A stretch of DNA of 10,160 bases from a bacterium (GTDB lineage Bacteria; Planctomycetota; Planctomycetia; Pirellulales; Pirellulaceae). The notes beneath the pieces were generated by a model. The model searched no databases, was not told where the DNA came from, and saw only the letters and a list, made by a program, of their open reading frames with translations. Below, in pieces: positions 1 to 6,697 of this stretch. The DNA lies in contig JAUIHJ010000258.1 of NCBI GenBank assembly GCA_030432015.1, forward strand, positions 1 to 10,160, given 5' to 3'. The position numbers and the translations under genes are program-made. Numbering within the stretch: position 1 is the first letter of the stretch; the number at the start of each line of letters is the position of its first letter.

Positions 1-21
1 TTGCGGGGATTCCAAACGACG

Positions 22-186
22 TCACGCTTGGCTCGCCAGAAGACATACCAATTCCCTGAAATTCTGAAGATCCAGCTGCGGATTCGCTGCGGCCGATCGC
101 ATCTTGGCAAACGCTTGGGCTGCCTCCGCCCGCCGTGCGAACGCGGGGAGCCAATCGAGATGCGACCTTCCCCCCAATATTCTCAT
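22..186 (-). CDS. Possible small unknown protein (54 aa), weak candidate
   Basis: This minus-strand ORF begins with ATG at 186 and ends with TGA at 22-24. The predicted 54-residue peptide is amphipathic and Ala/Leu-rich, with a helix-like run at about residues 12-30 and a hydrophobic end (FRELVCLLASQA). I recognise no family. The start has only a poor GGTGG-like sequence upstream, and third-position GC is not clearly coding-like. It lies about 245 bases beyond the lpxB stop on the same strand, with a strong hairpin between them, so it is probably not cotranscribed with lpxB. It may be a chance ORF or the tail of a decayed gene. Confidence 0.18.
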   Translation of the reverse strand: MRILGGRSHLDWLPAFARRAEAAQAFAKMRSAAANPQLDLQNFRELVCLLASQA

Positions 187-401
187 GATATACCACCGCT
201 TGTCAGCTCGACATGGCCAACAGCACCCGCCTACCGGCTCAAGACGGGTCGCCAAGTCAACGTCGCCAAGCCAACGTCTACGGATCGATGGAGTACGTGT
301 TGGCCACCATCGCGAGGCTTTCCCACGACACAGCACTTCCACGCAGTCGGTCGACTAACAATCGGCGGTCCCGCGCGATGATTTCCCGAGGATGCGGCAG
401 A

Positions 402-424
402 TTCGGGGCGTGTCGCGCCCCGAA
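402..424 (-). terminator. GC-rich hairpin just downstream of lpxB
   Basis: A perfect 9-bp inverted repeat (ttcggggcg / cgccccgaa) with a 5-base loop starts 8 bases beyond the lpxB stop codon. Position and stability suit a transcript 3' end. No T-tract follows on the minus strand (the next bases read ATCTGCC), so it is not a classical intrinsic terminator. It could stabilise the 3' end or pause RNA polymerase. Confidence 0.5.
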
Positions 425-431
425 CAATCAT

Positions 432-1652
432 TCAAGCCGTCCGCCGCCGCGACATTGCCTGAGTTGCGTCACCAAGTTCGCTCAGAATATAGTCCGCCGC
501 CGTCGCTGATGCACCTCGGTGCGCAAACCGCTTGCTCAAATCAGACAACTGCTCAATCCGCTCGTTCCTGGCGCGCACGTCGGTAAGCCAACGCGTCAGA
601 TGACCGGCCAACGCTGCCGATTTATCACCAGCCGTTAGATACTCGGGAAACGGAATCTTTTCGGCTCCCGGCGCATCGGGATCGAAGACCGTGATCTTGT
701 CTGGGAAGGCGTTCTCGCAGGCCAACAGATTGACCAACGTGATGTACTGCACGGTGCGAAAGAACTGCTGGGCAAACAGGGCTACGGCGCTCACCTGGTA
801 TAGAATCACAGCAGGCTTCTCGTAGGCCAGCAATTCTAACGAGACAGACCCGGAGCAGGCCATGCAACATGTCGAAGCCTCGATCAGTTCGGGCGTCTTG
901 GCGGCATACACCTCGACATGCTCGCCACTTGTGTCAACCATCTCGCGTGCCAGTTCCGCTTGCGCATCGCTGAATGCGGCAATTGCAAACCGGGCGCGTG
1001 GTACCTGCCGTCGGACCTTGGTGACCGTCCGCAAGAAGGCCGGCAGATTCCCTTTAACTTCCTGCGTTCGCGAGCCTGGCAGGATCGTGACGAGCGGTTC
1101 AGCCACGTCGAGTTGTAGACGATCCAGAAAGCTCTGATCCAATTCGTGGCGGCTGGTCGCGTCAAAGAAGGGATGTCCCACGTAGACAGCGTGACAACCG
1201 CGCTGCCGATACCAAGCCTCCTCGAACGGAAGTTTGCACAGGACATGGTCGACAAGCCGACGCATTTTCTTGATGCGCCAGCCGGCCCAGGCCCACAACT
1301 GCGGCACACCGTAATAGAAGACCGGGATCCCATGTTTCTTGGCGGCGCGGGCAATCCACCAGTTGAATCCCGGGTAGTCGATCAGGATCACCGCATCCGG
1401 CCGGGATTCCCCGAAGTAACGATCCGCGCGCCAGAGCAGCCCGATGAAATGATGCAAATTCAGCAAGACACGCAGGAACCACATCACGGCCAGACGCGTC
1501 AGGTCTGCATGCAGTTCGCAACCGGCAGCCGCCATTTGCGGACCGCCATACCCTACGCACACCACCTGCGAATTGCGTCGCTGCAATTCGCGAATCAGAT
1601 TCGCTCCGTGGAGGTCACCGCTGGGTTCACCAACCGAAAAAAAGATGCGCAT
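432..1652 (-). CDS. lpxB: Lipid-A-disaccharide synthase
   Basis: LpxB condenses UDP-2,3-diacylglucosamine with lipid X to give the tetra-acylated disaccharide of lipid A. It is a peripheral enzyme on the cytoplasmic face of the inner membrane (GT19 family, GT-B fold). The 406-residue product opens with the family signature SVGEPSGDLHGA (6-17). It then has LIDYPGFN (90-97, with D92 at the position of the catalytic Asp), VPQLWAW (116-122), YVGHPFFD (157-164), LPGSR (191-195), and ACSGSVSLE in the C-terminal donor-binding half (265-273). It is longer than the E. coli enzyme (382 aa), mainly because about 20 residues sit between VNLLA (307-311) and FPEYLT (335-340), which are nearly adjacent in proteobacterial forms. 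The ATG start has a GGAG about 9 bases upstream. The gene stands alone here and implies a diderm envelope with lipid A. Confidence 0.96.
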   Translation of the reverse strand: MRIFFSVGEPSGDLHGANLIRELQRRNSQVVCVGYGGPQMAAAGCELHADLTRLAVMWFLRVLLNLHHFIGLLWRADRYFGESRPDAVILIDYPGFNWWIARAAKKHGIPVFYYGVPQLWAWAGWRIKKMRRLVDHVLCKLPFEEAWYRQRGCHAVYVGHPFFDATSRHELDQSFLDRLQLDVAEPLVTILPGSRTQEVKGNLPAFLRTVTKVRRQVPRARFAIAAFSDAQAELAREMVDTSGEHVEVYAAKTPELIEASTCCMACSGSVSLELLAYEKPAVILYQVSAVALFAQQFFRTVQYITLVNLLACENAFPDKITVFDPDAPGAEKIPFPEYLTAGDKSAALAGHLTRWLTDVRARNERIEQLSDLSKRFAHRGASATAADYILSELGDATQAMSRRRTA

Positions 1653-1715
1653 CCCGCCTGCTCCGCTGCCGTGCTACTGACCAAGTCTAAGCGCGCGGAG
1701 TATCGCAGACAGCCC

Positions 1716-1740
1716 ATTTTATTGGTAGGTCAGTTCTGAC
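1716..1740 (-). promoter_or_regulatory. Possible lpxB promoter with short palindrome
   Basis: On the minus strand a TAAAAT hexamer (1716-1721) lies about 64 bases upstream of the lpxB ATG and could serve as a -10 box. No good -35 hexamer lies at the right distance. Instead a perfect palindrome, gtcag-tt-ctgac (1729-1740), sits 7 bases upstream of it, where a regulator could overlap the -35 region. Both elements are short and could be chance. Confidence 0.25.
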
Positions 1741-1783
1741 GTTTGAATCAGGCGACGTGCACTCCAGTTTCCAGCGCGATTCG

Positions 1784-1813
1784 AAAAAAAAGGGACGCCG
1801 CTTAGGCGTCCCT
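1784..1813 (-). terminator. Intrinsic terminator of the Cys-rich protein gene
   Basis: Read on the minus strand, a perfect 9-bp stem (AGGGACGCC / GGCGTCCCT) with a 5-base loop TAAGC runs straight into eight consecutive T residues. This is a textbook Rho-independent terminator, 48 bases past the stop codon of the 1862-2326 gene. It separates that gene from lpxB, which starts 131 bases further along in the same direction. Confidence 0.93.
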
Positions 1814-1861
1814 CTCTCGTGAATTCAGACGTTGTCGGCAATCTGCCAACTCGCACGCCAA

Positions 1862-2326
1862 CTATTCTTTTTCGACCTTGAAGCCACCCTTCTTGTAGGC
1901 GGCGTCGCCGATCAGGGCGAGCAACTGTTCGTCGCCAGACATCTTCTTGGCTTTGGCTTGGCAGTTGTTGCAGCAGAACTTAATCGCGGCGCCGGCAACG
2001 GTCACTTCGGTACCGTCTTTGGCGGGTCCGCCGGAGAAGACGCATTTGGTCTGCGTGGCCTGCTTGGTGGCGACCAATTGAGCATTCCCTTTCGCGGCGG
2101 TCAGCTCGTCCTTGGCTTCGATCTTCTTGGCGAAACCCTTTGGGCAATTGCTACAGCAGAAAAACACCTTGCCGCCCTTGTAATCGACCGACTTTTCAGC
2201 CTTGGCCGCAGCTTTGGGGTTCATCACACACTTGATGCCGTCGAGCTTGACTTCTTCGGCGGCGTAGACGGTAAGAGTCAACAGGGCAACCGACGCCACA
2301 CCAACCAGAATTCCACGAATTTTCAT
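1862..2326 (-). CDS. Secreted double TRASH/YHS-like Cys-rich protein, possible metal binder
   Basis: The 154-residue product has a signal peptide (hydrophobic at about 5-20, likely cleaved after VYA at residue 22) and two copies of a Cys module. Module 1 has C33, then C57, C58 and C61 in FCCSNC. Module 2 has C95, then C118, C119 and C122 in FCCNNC. Each fits C-x22/23-C-x3-C with one additional Cys, as in the TRASH/YHS-like metal-binding fold. The mature protein is rich in Lys and Ala. The expected role is binding or sensing of a soft or transition metal such as copper or zinc in the periplasm; the metal is not readable from sequence. I chose the ATG at 2326 over an upstream in-frame start at 2386 because the signal peptide begins there and AAAGGTG lies about 7 bases before it. 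The gene has its own promoter and terminator. Confidence 0.88.
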   Translation of the reverse strand: MKIRGILVGVASVALLTLTVYAAEEVKLDGIKCVMNPKAAAKAEKSVDYKGGKVFFCCSNCPKGFAKKIEAKDELTAAKGNAQLVATKQATQTKCVFSGGPAKDGTEVTVAGAAIKFCCNNCQAKAKKMSGDEQLLALIGDAAYKKGGFKVEKE

Positions 2327-2421
2327 TGAGGCACCTTTTTTAAATGAAGGGGGGGATCCGAAAACGTCAGGGCGAAAATGGCCCACCGCGAGGCAGTTCT
2401 TTCGTATACCAATTGCGGTAC

Positions 2422-2451
2422 ATTATCGACATCCCAATCGCTACGTGTCAA
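2422..2451 (-). promoter_or_regulatory. Near-consensus sigma-70-type promoter for the Cys-rich protein gene
   Basis: On the minus strand a perfect TTGACA (2446-2451) is followed after 18 bases by GATAAT (2422-2427), five of six matches to the -10 consensus. Transcription would begin near 2415 and give a leader of about 90 bases before the ATG at 2326. The hexamers point away from the BASS gene, so this promoter does not serve it. Such a close match suggests strong or constitutive expression. The start has not been mapped. Confidence 0.7.
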
Positions 2452-2560
2452 CTAACTCCACCAGATTCTCGGTCAATTTTGCCTAACCAGGGCAATTCGC
2501 CCGCGGCTACTGTGAACTGGCGTACAAAACGGCGGCTTCCGCAAGATTCGGCCCGACATC

Positions 2561-3577
2561 ATGCTCCAGCGATACTTGCTCGCGTGGCTCATTCTCTCGT
2601 CAACGATTTCTTACGTGTGGCCATTGCTCAGGGGTTGGTTCGCTGGAATTCCAGACCCCTTCGTGGCGACCAACGCGGGAATGATTTCATGGCTGATCGG
2701 GATCACGATGTTTGCGATTGGGATGATGCTGCCGCGCGACGAAGTTCGTCAGGCCATCCAACGCTGGCCGGCGGTGCTCGGAGGGACCGTGGTGCAATTT
2801 GGCACGATGCCGTTACTGGCCTTCTCGATTGGCAAGTTGATGGGCCTCAGCGGCGACGCCTTCGTGGGCTTGATTCTGGTTGGGTGCGTCCCCGGTGCGA
2901 TGGCGTCCAACGTGCTAACCATGAATGCCAGGGGAAACATCAGCTATTCCGTAAGCCTGACGACCACAGCCACGTTGCTTTCACCGCTGGCGGTCCCCCT
3001 GTTGCTGGGCCTGGTGTTACCGACGAGCACGCCGGTTTCCCTCTCGATGACCGCGGTCAGCATCAAGCTGTTCTTGACCGTTGTCGGACCTGTTGTGGCG
3101 GGTCACATGTTGAGCCGCGTGATGCCGAACTGGGAACACCGGGCCGCGAGATACGGCGGAGTGGTTGCCAATCTCGCCATCCTCTGGATCATCGCCGTCG
3201 TCGTCGGTCAGAATCGCGATCGGATCGGGCAAGTTCAACTCCCCATGTTGACGGCGTTGCTGCTGGTCAACGTTGGCGGATTTGCGGCGGGACTCCTAGG
3301 CGGGCGGGCGATGCAGCTCCCCATTCCCATGCGGCGCGCTTTGACACTCGAGGTCGGGATGCAAAATGCCGGTCTCGGCACGTGGCTGGCAATGTCGCTC
3401 TTTCCCAACACCACTGTCGCGATCGCACCGGCCATCTACACGTTTGGTTGCATGCTAACGGGTACGCTGCTAGCCAATGTCTGGTCCCGGATCACGGTCG
3501 CGCCACGCATCGCTGACATCGCCGAAGGCGCACCCGAGGACGACCGCGCAACATCGGTTTCCCCCACCGACGACTAA
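2561..3577 (+). CDS. BASS-family carrier (bile acid:Na+ symporter-like)
   Basis: This is a 338-residue inner-membrane protein with nine or ten hydrophobic segments between residues 5 and 308 and a short acidic, polar C-terminal tail (about 316-338). Two BASS hallmarks are present. GCVPGAMASN (108-117) is followed by SVSLTTTATLLSPL, matching the first unwound-helix motif, and EVGMQNAG (264-271) matches the second. These motifs form the Na+ and substrate crossing in the family. Bacterial members carry organic anions such as pantoate, pyruvate or other carboxylates rather than bile acids, and the substrate cannot be read here. The ATG at 2561 has no clear Shine-Dalgarno sequence but gives a normal N-terminus. 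The gene diverges from the Cys-rich protein gene across 234 bases and converges on the ABC permease. Arsenite carriers (ACR3) are relatives, but their signature is not evident. Confidence 0.93.
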   Translation: MLQRYLLAWLILSSTISYVWPLLRGWFAGIPDPFVATNAGMISWLIGITMFAIGMMLPRDEVRQAIQRWPAVLGGTVVQFGTMPLLAFSIGKLMGLSGDAFVGLILVGCVPGAMASNVLTMNARGNISYSVSLTTTATLLSPLAVPLLLGLVLPTSTPVSLSMTAVSIKLFLTVVGPVVAGHMLSRVMPNWEHRAARYGGVVANLAILWIIAVVVGQNRDRIGQVQLPMLTALLLVNVGGFAAGLLGGRAMQLPIPMRRALTLEVGMQNAGLGTWLAMSLFPNTTVAIAPAIYTFGCMLTGTLLANVWSRITVAPRIADIAEGAPEDDRATSVSPTDD

Positions 3578-3610
3578 ATGGCCGAGCGCGATTCAGCAGC
3601 GCACACCCCG

Positions 3611-3650
3611 TCAGCGGGACAGGCACTTCTTGCGCCGACAGGCGGTTTTT
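3611..3650 (+). terminator. Weak terminator-like hairpin or REP-like fragment after the BASS gene
   Basis: A 4-bp stem, cgcc-gaca-ggcg (3633-3644), is followed by G and five T residues (3646-3650), about 56 bases past the BASS stop. It could end that transcript. The stem is short. The preceding bases (gggacaggcacttcttgcgcc) contain a second copy of gacaggc and resemble half of the REP-type palindromes I associate with RAYT transposases in planctomycetes. That resemblance is from memory only. Confidence 0.35.
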
Positions 3651-3702
3651 CCGAAGTTGAATCTAATGCGAGGCGAAGAACGAGCCGGTCCCGAATTGTC
3701 TC

Positions 3703-3792
3703 CGAATTGCACTCGGTCATTTAGCAATTCGAACACGGTCGCTGGTCGAGCCGGACATGCGGAGTCAACCGTTCTCACGTGCGAGTCAACCG
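3703..3792. repeat. Cluster of short direct and inverted repeats in the convergent gap
   Basis: The gap between the converging BASS and permease genes holds an 8-bp inverted repeat, cgaattgc / gcaattcg (3703-3710 and 3724-3731), with a 13-base loop. It also has direct copies of gagtcaaccg at 3762-3771 and 3783-3792, 21 bases apart, and cgagccgg at 3681-3688 and 3747-3754. The inverted repeat could act as a hairpin for either transcript, though no T-tract follows. No ORF in this gap is convincing. Confidence 0.45.
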
Positions 3793-3797
3793 GCGCA

Positions 3798-5201
3798 TCA
3801 GCCATCCATCAGCACGACTGCCGGATCCTGGTTAACAGCCGATAGTGTCGGCAGATAGCTGGCCATGGCCGCGACCATCGGGGTTCCCAGGAGCGCGCAA
3901 CACGACGCCAACAGTGACGGCGTGAAGTGAGCCATATCCACACCGAGCATGCTGGTCGCCAGCCAGCGGGCCATCACGTAGCCCAAGGCGCATCCTACGG
4001 CGCCTCCGACCATGCCGAGCAGTACGGCCTTGCCCAGAAACAGACTTGCAATGCTGCTTGAACTTTTGCCCAACGCGCGGAGGAGGCCAATTTCAACTCG
4101 CCGCTCGCGCACATTCGACCAGGCCAACATCCCCACCCAAATCGCGCAGACCAATACGATCAAGGGCGTGACAACCGACGTGACTGCCGTGAGCAGTCCC
4201 ATCACGCGATTCCGGTGCGAGATCTCCTGGTCGACAATCTGCTGCTGGCTGTCTTGCTCCTGCTGCACGATCCGTTCTCGATTCGCGCGGTAATCGGCCA
4301 TGGTCTGCTCGTTGTGATTGACAATCAATTTTCTTTGATCCTCGCGCGCGATCGCCTGCATTCGATGTTCAGTGACCTTCGCTTCCGGCAGGACCAGTTC
4401 CAACTGCTGGGTAATCTCTTCGATGCGTTCAATCGTTTTGCACTTGCAACCGAGTGCCAGAATCTCGCTGATCCGCGCGGGCTTTTCCAGCACCAACTGG
4501 GCGTCCTTGAGATGCATGCAGATCGCGATGTCTTCTTCGGCCGTGCCGTGGGGTGGCAGGATTCGAGCGACTTCAAATTCCTTGCCCAGAATGTCAACCT
4601 TGTCGCCAACCGCGTGCCCTTCGCCTGATACCGCCCCCAGATAAACCGTGCCTGGCTTGATCTGGAAGCCCATCGGCGCCTTTTTCTCGATGTGCGTCTG
4701 AGTCGCCTCGGGCGCAAACCCCACCAACAGCCGTGGCTGGTCTTCCCATTGCACCATCTGTTTGAGCGTCGCCACCAAGTGGACGATCTTGGTGATCTCC
4801 GGACTCTCAGCCAGCCGCGCGAGATATTCCTCCGGCATGTCGAACGCCACAAACGCGGCGTACAACTGTGACATGTCGGTGTTCTTATGGACGATCCTCA
4901 GGTTGAAGCCGAGGTCGCGCATGATCCGTTTGGTCTGCTTGTCCAATTGCGCCAGATCGCTCTCGGCTTTCTGCTGCATCGCGAGTAACTCGGCGTCCGT
5001 TTCCGCTTGCATCTCAGCCAGGGCCGATTCCGTCGCCGCCTGCATCGCGCTCAACTGTTGTTCGGATTCGTTGCGATACCCTCCCAACAACGTCGGGCTG
5101 GCGACGAACAGGGTCGCCGCCGCCACCAGGGCCAGCAGGCTAAGTGTAATATTCAACTTCCGATGCCAGAGCTCTGCCGTGAGCAATCGAAACATACTCA
5201 T
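3798..5201 (-). CDS. FtsX/MacB-like ABC transporter permease with coiled-coil extracytoplasmic domain
   Basis: The 467-residue product has the four-helix layout of type VII ABC permeases: one N-terminal membrane segment (about 17-36), a large extracytoplasmic domain, and three C-terminal segments (about 339-361, 388-412, 429-451). The FtsX motif is clear in NVRERRVEIGLLRALG (363-378), the loop that contacts the ATPase. SYLPTLSAVNQDPAVVL closes the protein (448-464). Two strongly helical, Gln/Glu/Met/Ala-rich stretches (about 44-95 and 280-332) flank the globular part and could pair as a stalk, as in MacB. Such permeases move lipoproteins, peptides or drugs, or transmit force to envelope enzymes. 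No ATPase gene lies on either side. The start is well supported by GGAGG 6 bases before the ATG. It lies 125 bases downstream of the MFS gene on the same strand and may be cotranscribed with it. Confidence 0.88.
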   Translation of the reverse strand: MSMFRLLTAELWHRKLNITLSLLALVAAATLFVASPTLLGGYRNESEQQLSAMQAATESALAEMQAETDAELLAMQQKAESDLAQLDKQTKRIMRDLGFNLRIVHKNTDMSQLYAAFVAFDMPEEYLARLAESPEITKIVHLVATLKQMVQWEDQPRLLVGFAPEATQTHIEKKAPMGFQIKPGTVYLGAVSGEGHAVGDKVDILGKEFEVARILPPHGTAEEDIAICMHLKDAQLVLEKPARISEILALGCKCKTIERIEEITQQLELVLPEAKVTEHRMQAIAREDQRKLIVNHNEQTMADYRANRERIVQQEQDSQQQIVDQEISHRNRVMGLLTAVTSVVTPLIVLVCAIWVGMLAWSNVRERRVEIGLLRALGKSSSSIASLFLGKAVLLGMVGGAVGCALGYVMARWLATSMLGVDMAHFTPSLLASCCALLGTPMVAAMASYLPTLSAVNQDPAVVLMDG

Positions 5202-5207
5202 CGCTTA

Positions 5208-5212
5208 CCTCC
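5208..5212 (-). promoter_or_regulatory. Strong Shine-Dalgarno site of the ABC permease
   Basis: GGAGG on the minus strand, 6 bases before the ATG at 5201, is a near-perfect ribosome binding site. It fixes the start at this ATG rather than at a second ATG two codons later. It contrasts with the weak or absent sites before the MFS and BASS genes. Confidence 0.8.
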
Positions 5213-5326
5213 GAAAATCTCTAACCAAGCGGATGTTTGACGTGGCGCCAGGATCGGCTCCCGAAAAGAGATCGCAAATCCGTGACTTGCTGAATTGCCA
5301 ACCGCACGATAATTCCCCAGGTTCGC

Positions 5327-6685
5327 TTAGTCGCTCGTTTGCAAGAAGCTGACGTTGACATGGTCGCGTGGCTCCTGCAGTCGTAGCGTGATTACCCAGC
5401 CAATTAAGACCACCAGACAGATTCCCATAAACACGATCCCAAATCCAATCCAATCAATCAACAGCCCGACCACTGGCGACAGGAACAACGGCAAGGAAAC
5501 ACAAAGCCCCAGGGTGCCCAGATAGCGTGGATGGTCCGCCGGTTCGCACAGCTCCAACGTGAAATTCTGCAGCGTCCGGATGACGACGGGCGTCAGACCG
5601 ACCAGCGGAAATACCAGGCAGAACCATACCCCCACGTTCGCTTGGCGCAGCAGCAGGGCGACGATCGGCGCCGAGGCAACTCCCAGCAAGGCAACTTGCA
5701 AGACGATACGATTTCCGCGACGATCCGCCACGATGCCCGCCGGGATACTAAACAAGCCCGTGCCAATATTCTGAATGACAACCCATAGCATCAGGTTCTT
5801 CAGGTCGAGACGCATTTCGTGCAAACCCAGGCGCTGGTAATGAGGGAACAACATCATGGAAGCCCCGAACATCGCGCCGACAAACGCCAGCCGTCGAAAC
5901 TGCCGATCACGACGCAGCAACTGCCGGGCATCGGAAAAGACGCGGATGCCCACACCCACCGTCTCGCGGTGGTCGTCCCGCTGCTCGACCAACAATGTCA
6001 CCAGCAACGTCGAGAGTGCGAACATCCCACCAGCCACAAAAAACAACATGTCATAGCGCGGCGACTGTGCGTCGAGCCAGATTGGCAACAGGTAGAATGC
6101 GCTGAGGACGGCCGTGATCGAGCCCAGCACATTGGCCACCATCAACAGGCGGCCGCGCCGGATGGTCTGGACCAGCTTGCCCTGCAATGTATTGAACGCC
6201 AGGTGGTTGACGCCAATGCAGACAAAGAACGCCGTGTAGATCGCCAGAAAGATCGCCGGCATCCACCAGGCGACCGCCCGCTGCGCTCCGGCGAGCAAGA
6301 CCGCCATCGCCACGATCAGCATCGTCATCAGGGCGGTCGTTGCGAAAAATACCCGCTTCTTCTGCGGAGCATGCTTGACACGCTGCGCCATCAGCAAGGG
6401 AGGAATGCTGTGGCCGAATCGATTCAGCAGCGGCAGCAACCCCCGAATCCAGCCCTGCCCCGCCACGAAGTCCAGCACCGCTGGCATGATGACGCTCTCG
6501 GTCTTGAAAATCCAACCGGTGCGCATCGCGATCTGGTAACCCGCCAGGACGATGAAATTTCGCGTTGTGTGCTCGGCGCCGGATGCCGCGGCAGCGGTCG
6601 TTGCATCGACATCGGGCGGGTCGACCTGAGCGGGTGCTGAGGCGGATCCTGGGTGGGGCTCGGGAGGCGAAGCGGTGGGCGGCAT
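5327..6685 (-). CDS. Major facilitator superfamily (MFS) transporter
   Basis: From the ATG at 6685 the product has 452 residues: a Pro/Ala-rich cytoplasmic tail of about 40 residues, then about 12 hydrophobic segments. GIVADRRGNR (317-326) matches the conserved MFS loop between helices 8 and 9 in the second half. The region before the first membrane span reads NFIVLAGYQIAMRTGWIFKT, and the loop near residues 101-111 is basic, as expected for the inside. The substrate is unknown; sugars, drugs or metabolites are all possible. A GTG at 6787 would add 34 residues with no sign of structure and a poor ribosome site, so I prefer the ATG. That start also lacks a Shine-Dalgarno sequence, but a TACAAT lies 6 bases upstream, which suggests a leaderless transcript. 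The permease gene follows 125 bases downstream. Confidence 0.87.
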   Translation of the reverse strand: MPPTASPPEPHPGSASAPAQVDPPDVDATTAAAASGAEHTTRNFIVLAGYQIAMRTGWIFKTESVIMPAVLDFVAGQGWIRGLLPLLNRFGHSIPPLLMAQRVKHAPQKKRVFFATTALMTMLIVAMAVLLAGAQRAVAWWMPAIFLAIYTAFFVCIGVNHLAFNTLQGKLVQTIRRGRLLMVANVLGSITAVLSAFYLLPIWLDAQSPRYDMLFFVAGGMFALSTLLVTLLVEQRDDHRETVGVGIRVFSDARQLLRRDRQFRRLAFVGAMFGASMMLFPHYQRLGLHEMRLDLKNLMLWVVIQNIGTGLFSIPAGIVADRRGNRIVLQVALLGVASAPIVALLLRQANVGVWFCLVFPLVGLTPVVIRTLQNFTLELCEPADHPRYLGTLGLCVSLPLFLSPVVGLLIDWIGFGIVFMGICLVVLIGWVITLRLQEPRDHVNVSFLQTSD

Positions 6686-6691
6686 CCGACC

Positions 6692-6697
6692 ATTGTA
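6692..6697 (-). promoter_or_regulatory. Possible -10 box for a leaderless MFS transcript
   Basis: TACAAT on the minus strand ends 6 bases before the A of the ATG at 6685. A -10 box normally lies about 6-7 bases from the transcription start, so transcription would begin at or next to the start codon. No Shine-Dalgarno sequence is present, which agrees. The -35 region at a 17-base spacing is poor (TCGTTC), so this is tentative. Confidence 0.35.

Larger units (their letters stand above)
1..431. other. Left-end stretch without a convincing gene
   Basis: All six frames here give only short ORFs with uneven composition, rich in Arg, Pro, Ser and Trp, and no domain I recognise. The plus-strand frame open from base 1 and the minus-strand frame starting with a GTG at 342 look like chance opening in GC-rich DNA. 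The only structured element is the 402-424 hairpin just past lpxB. A weak 54-codon ORF on the minus strand is listed separately. The stretch may be an intergenic region or a decayed gene. Confidence 0.5.

Noticed and set aside
1..381. Open frame on the plus strand from the first base
   Set aside because: The translation is Arg/Pro/Ser-rich with no domain, the first codon is TTG without a ribosome site, and composition fits a chance opening.
1146..1739. Plus-strand frame opposite the start of lpxB
   Set aside because: It is antisense to the conserved N-terminal half of lpxB and has no signal or domain of its own.
1832..2329. Plus-strand frame opposite the Cys-rich protein gene
   Set aside because: It covers the whole of a gene with signal peptide, promoter and terminator on the other strand. 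Its Phe/Gly/Leu-rich translation is a mirror effect.
2344..3516. Long plus-strand frame of 390 codons overlapping the BASS gene
   Set aside because: It is an out-of-frame shadow. Its translation is Arg/His/Gly-rich with no membrane segments, while the overlapping frame is a clear BASS carrier.
5819..6640. Plus-strand frame of 273 codons opposite the MFS gene
   Set aside because: The translation is extremely rich in Gln, Arg and His, typical of the reverse complement of a membrane protein gene.
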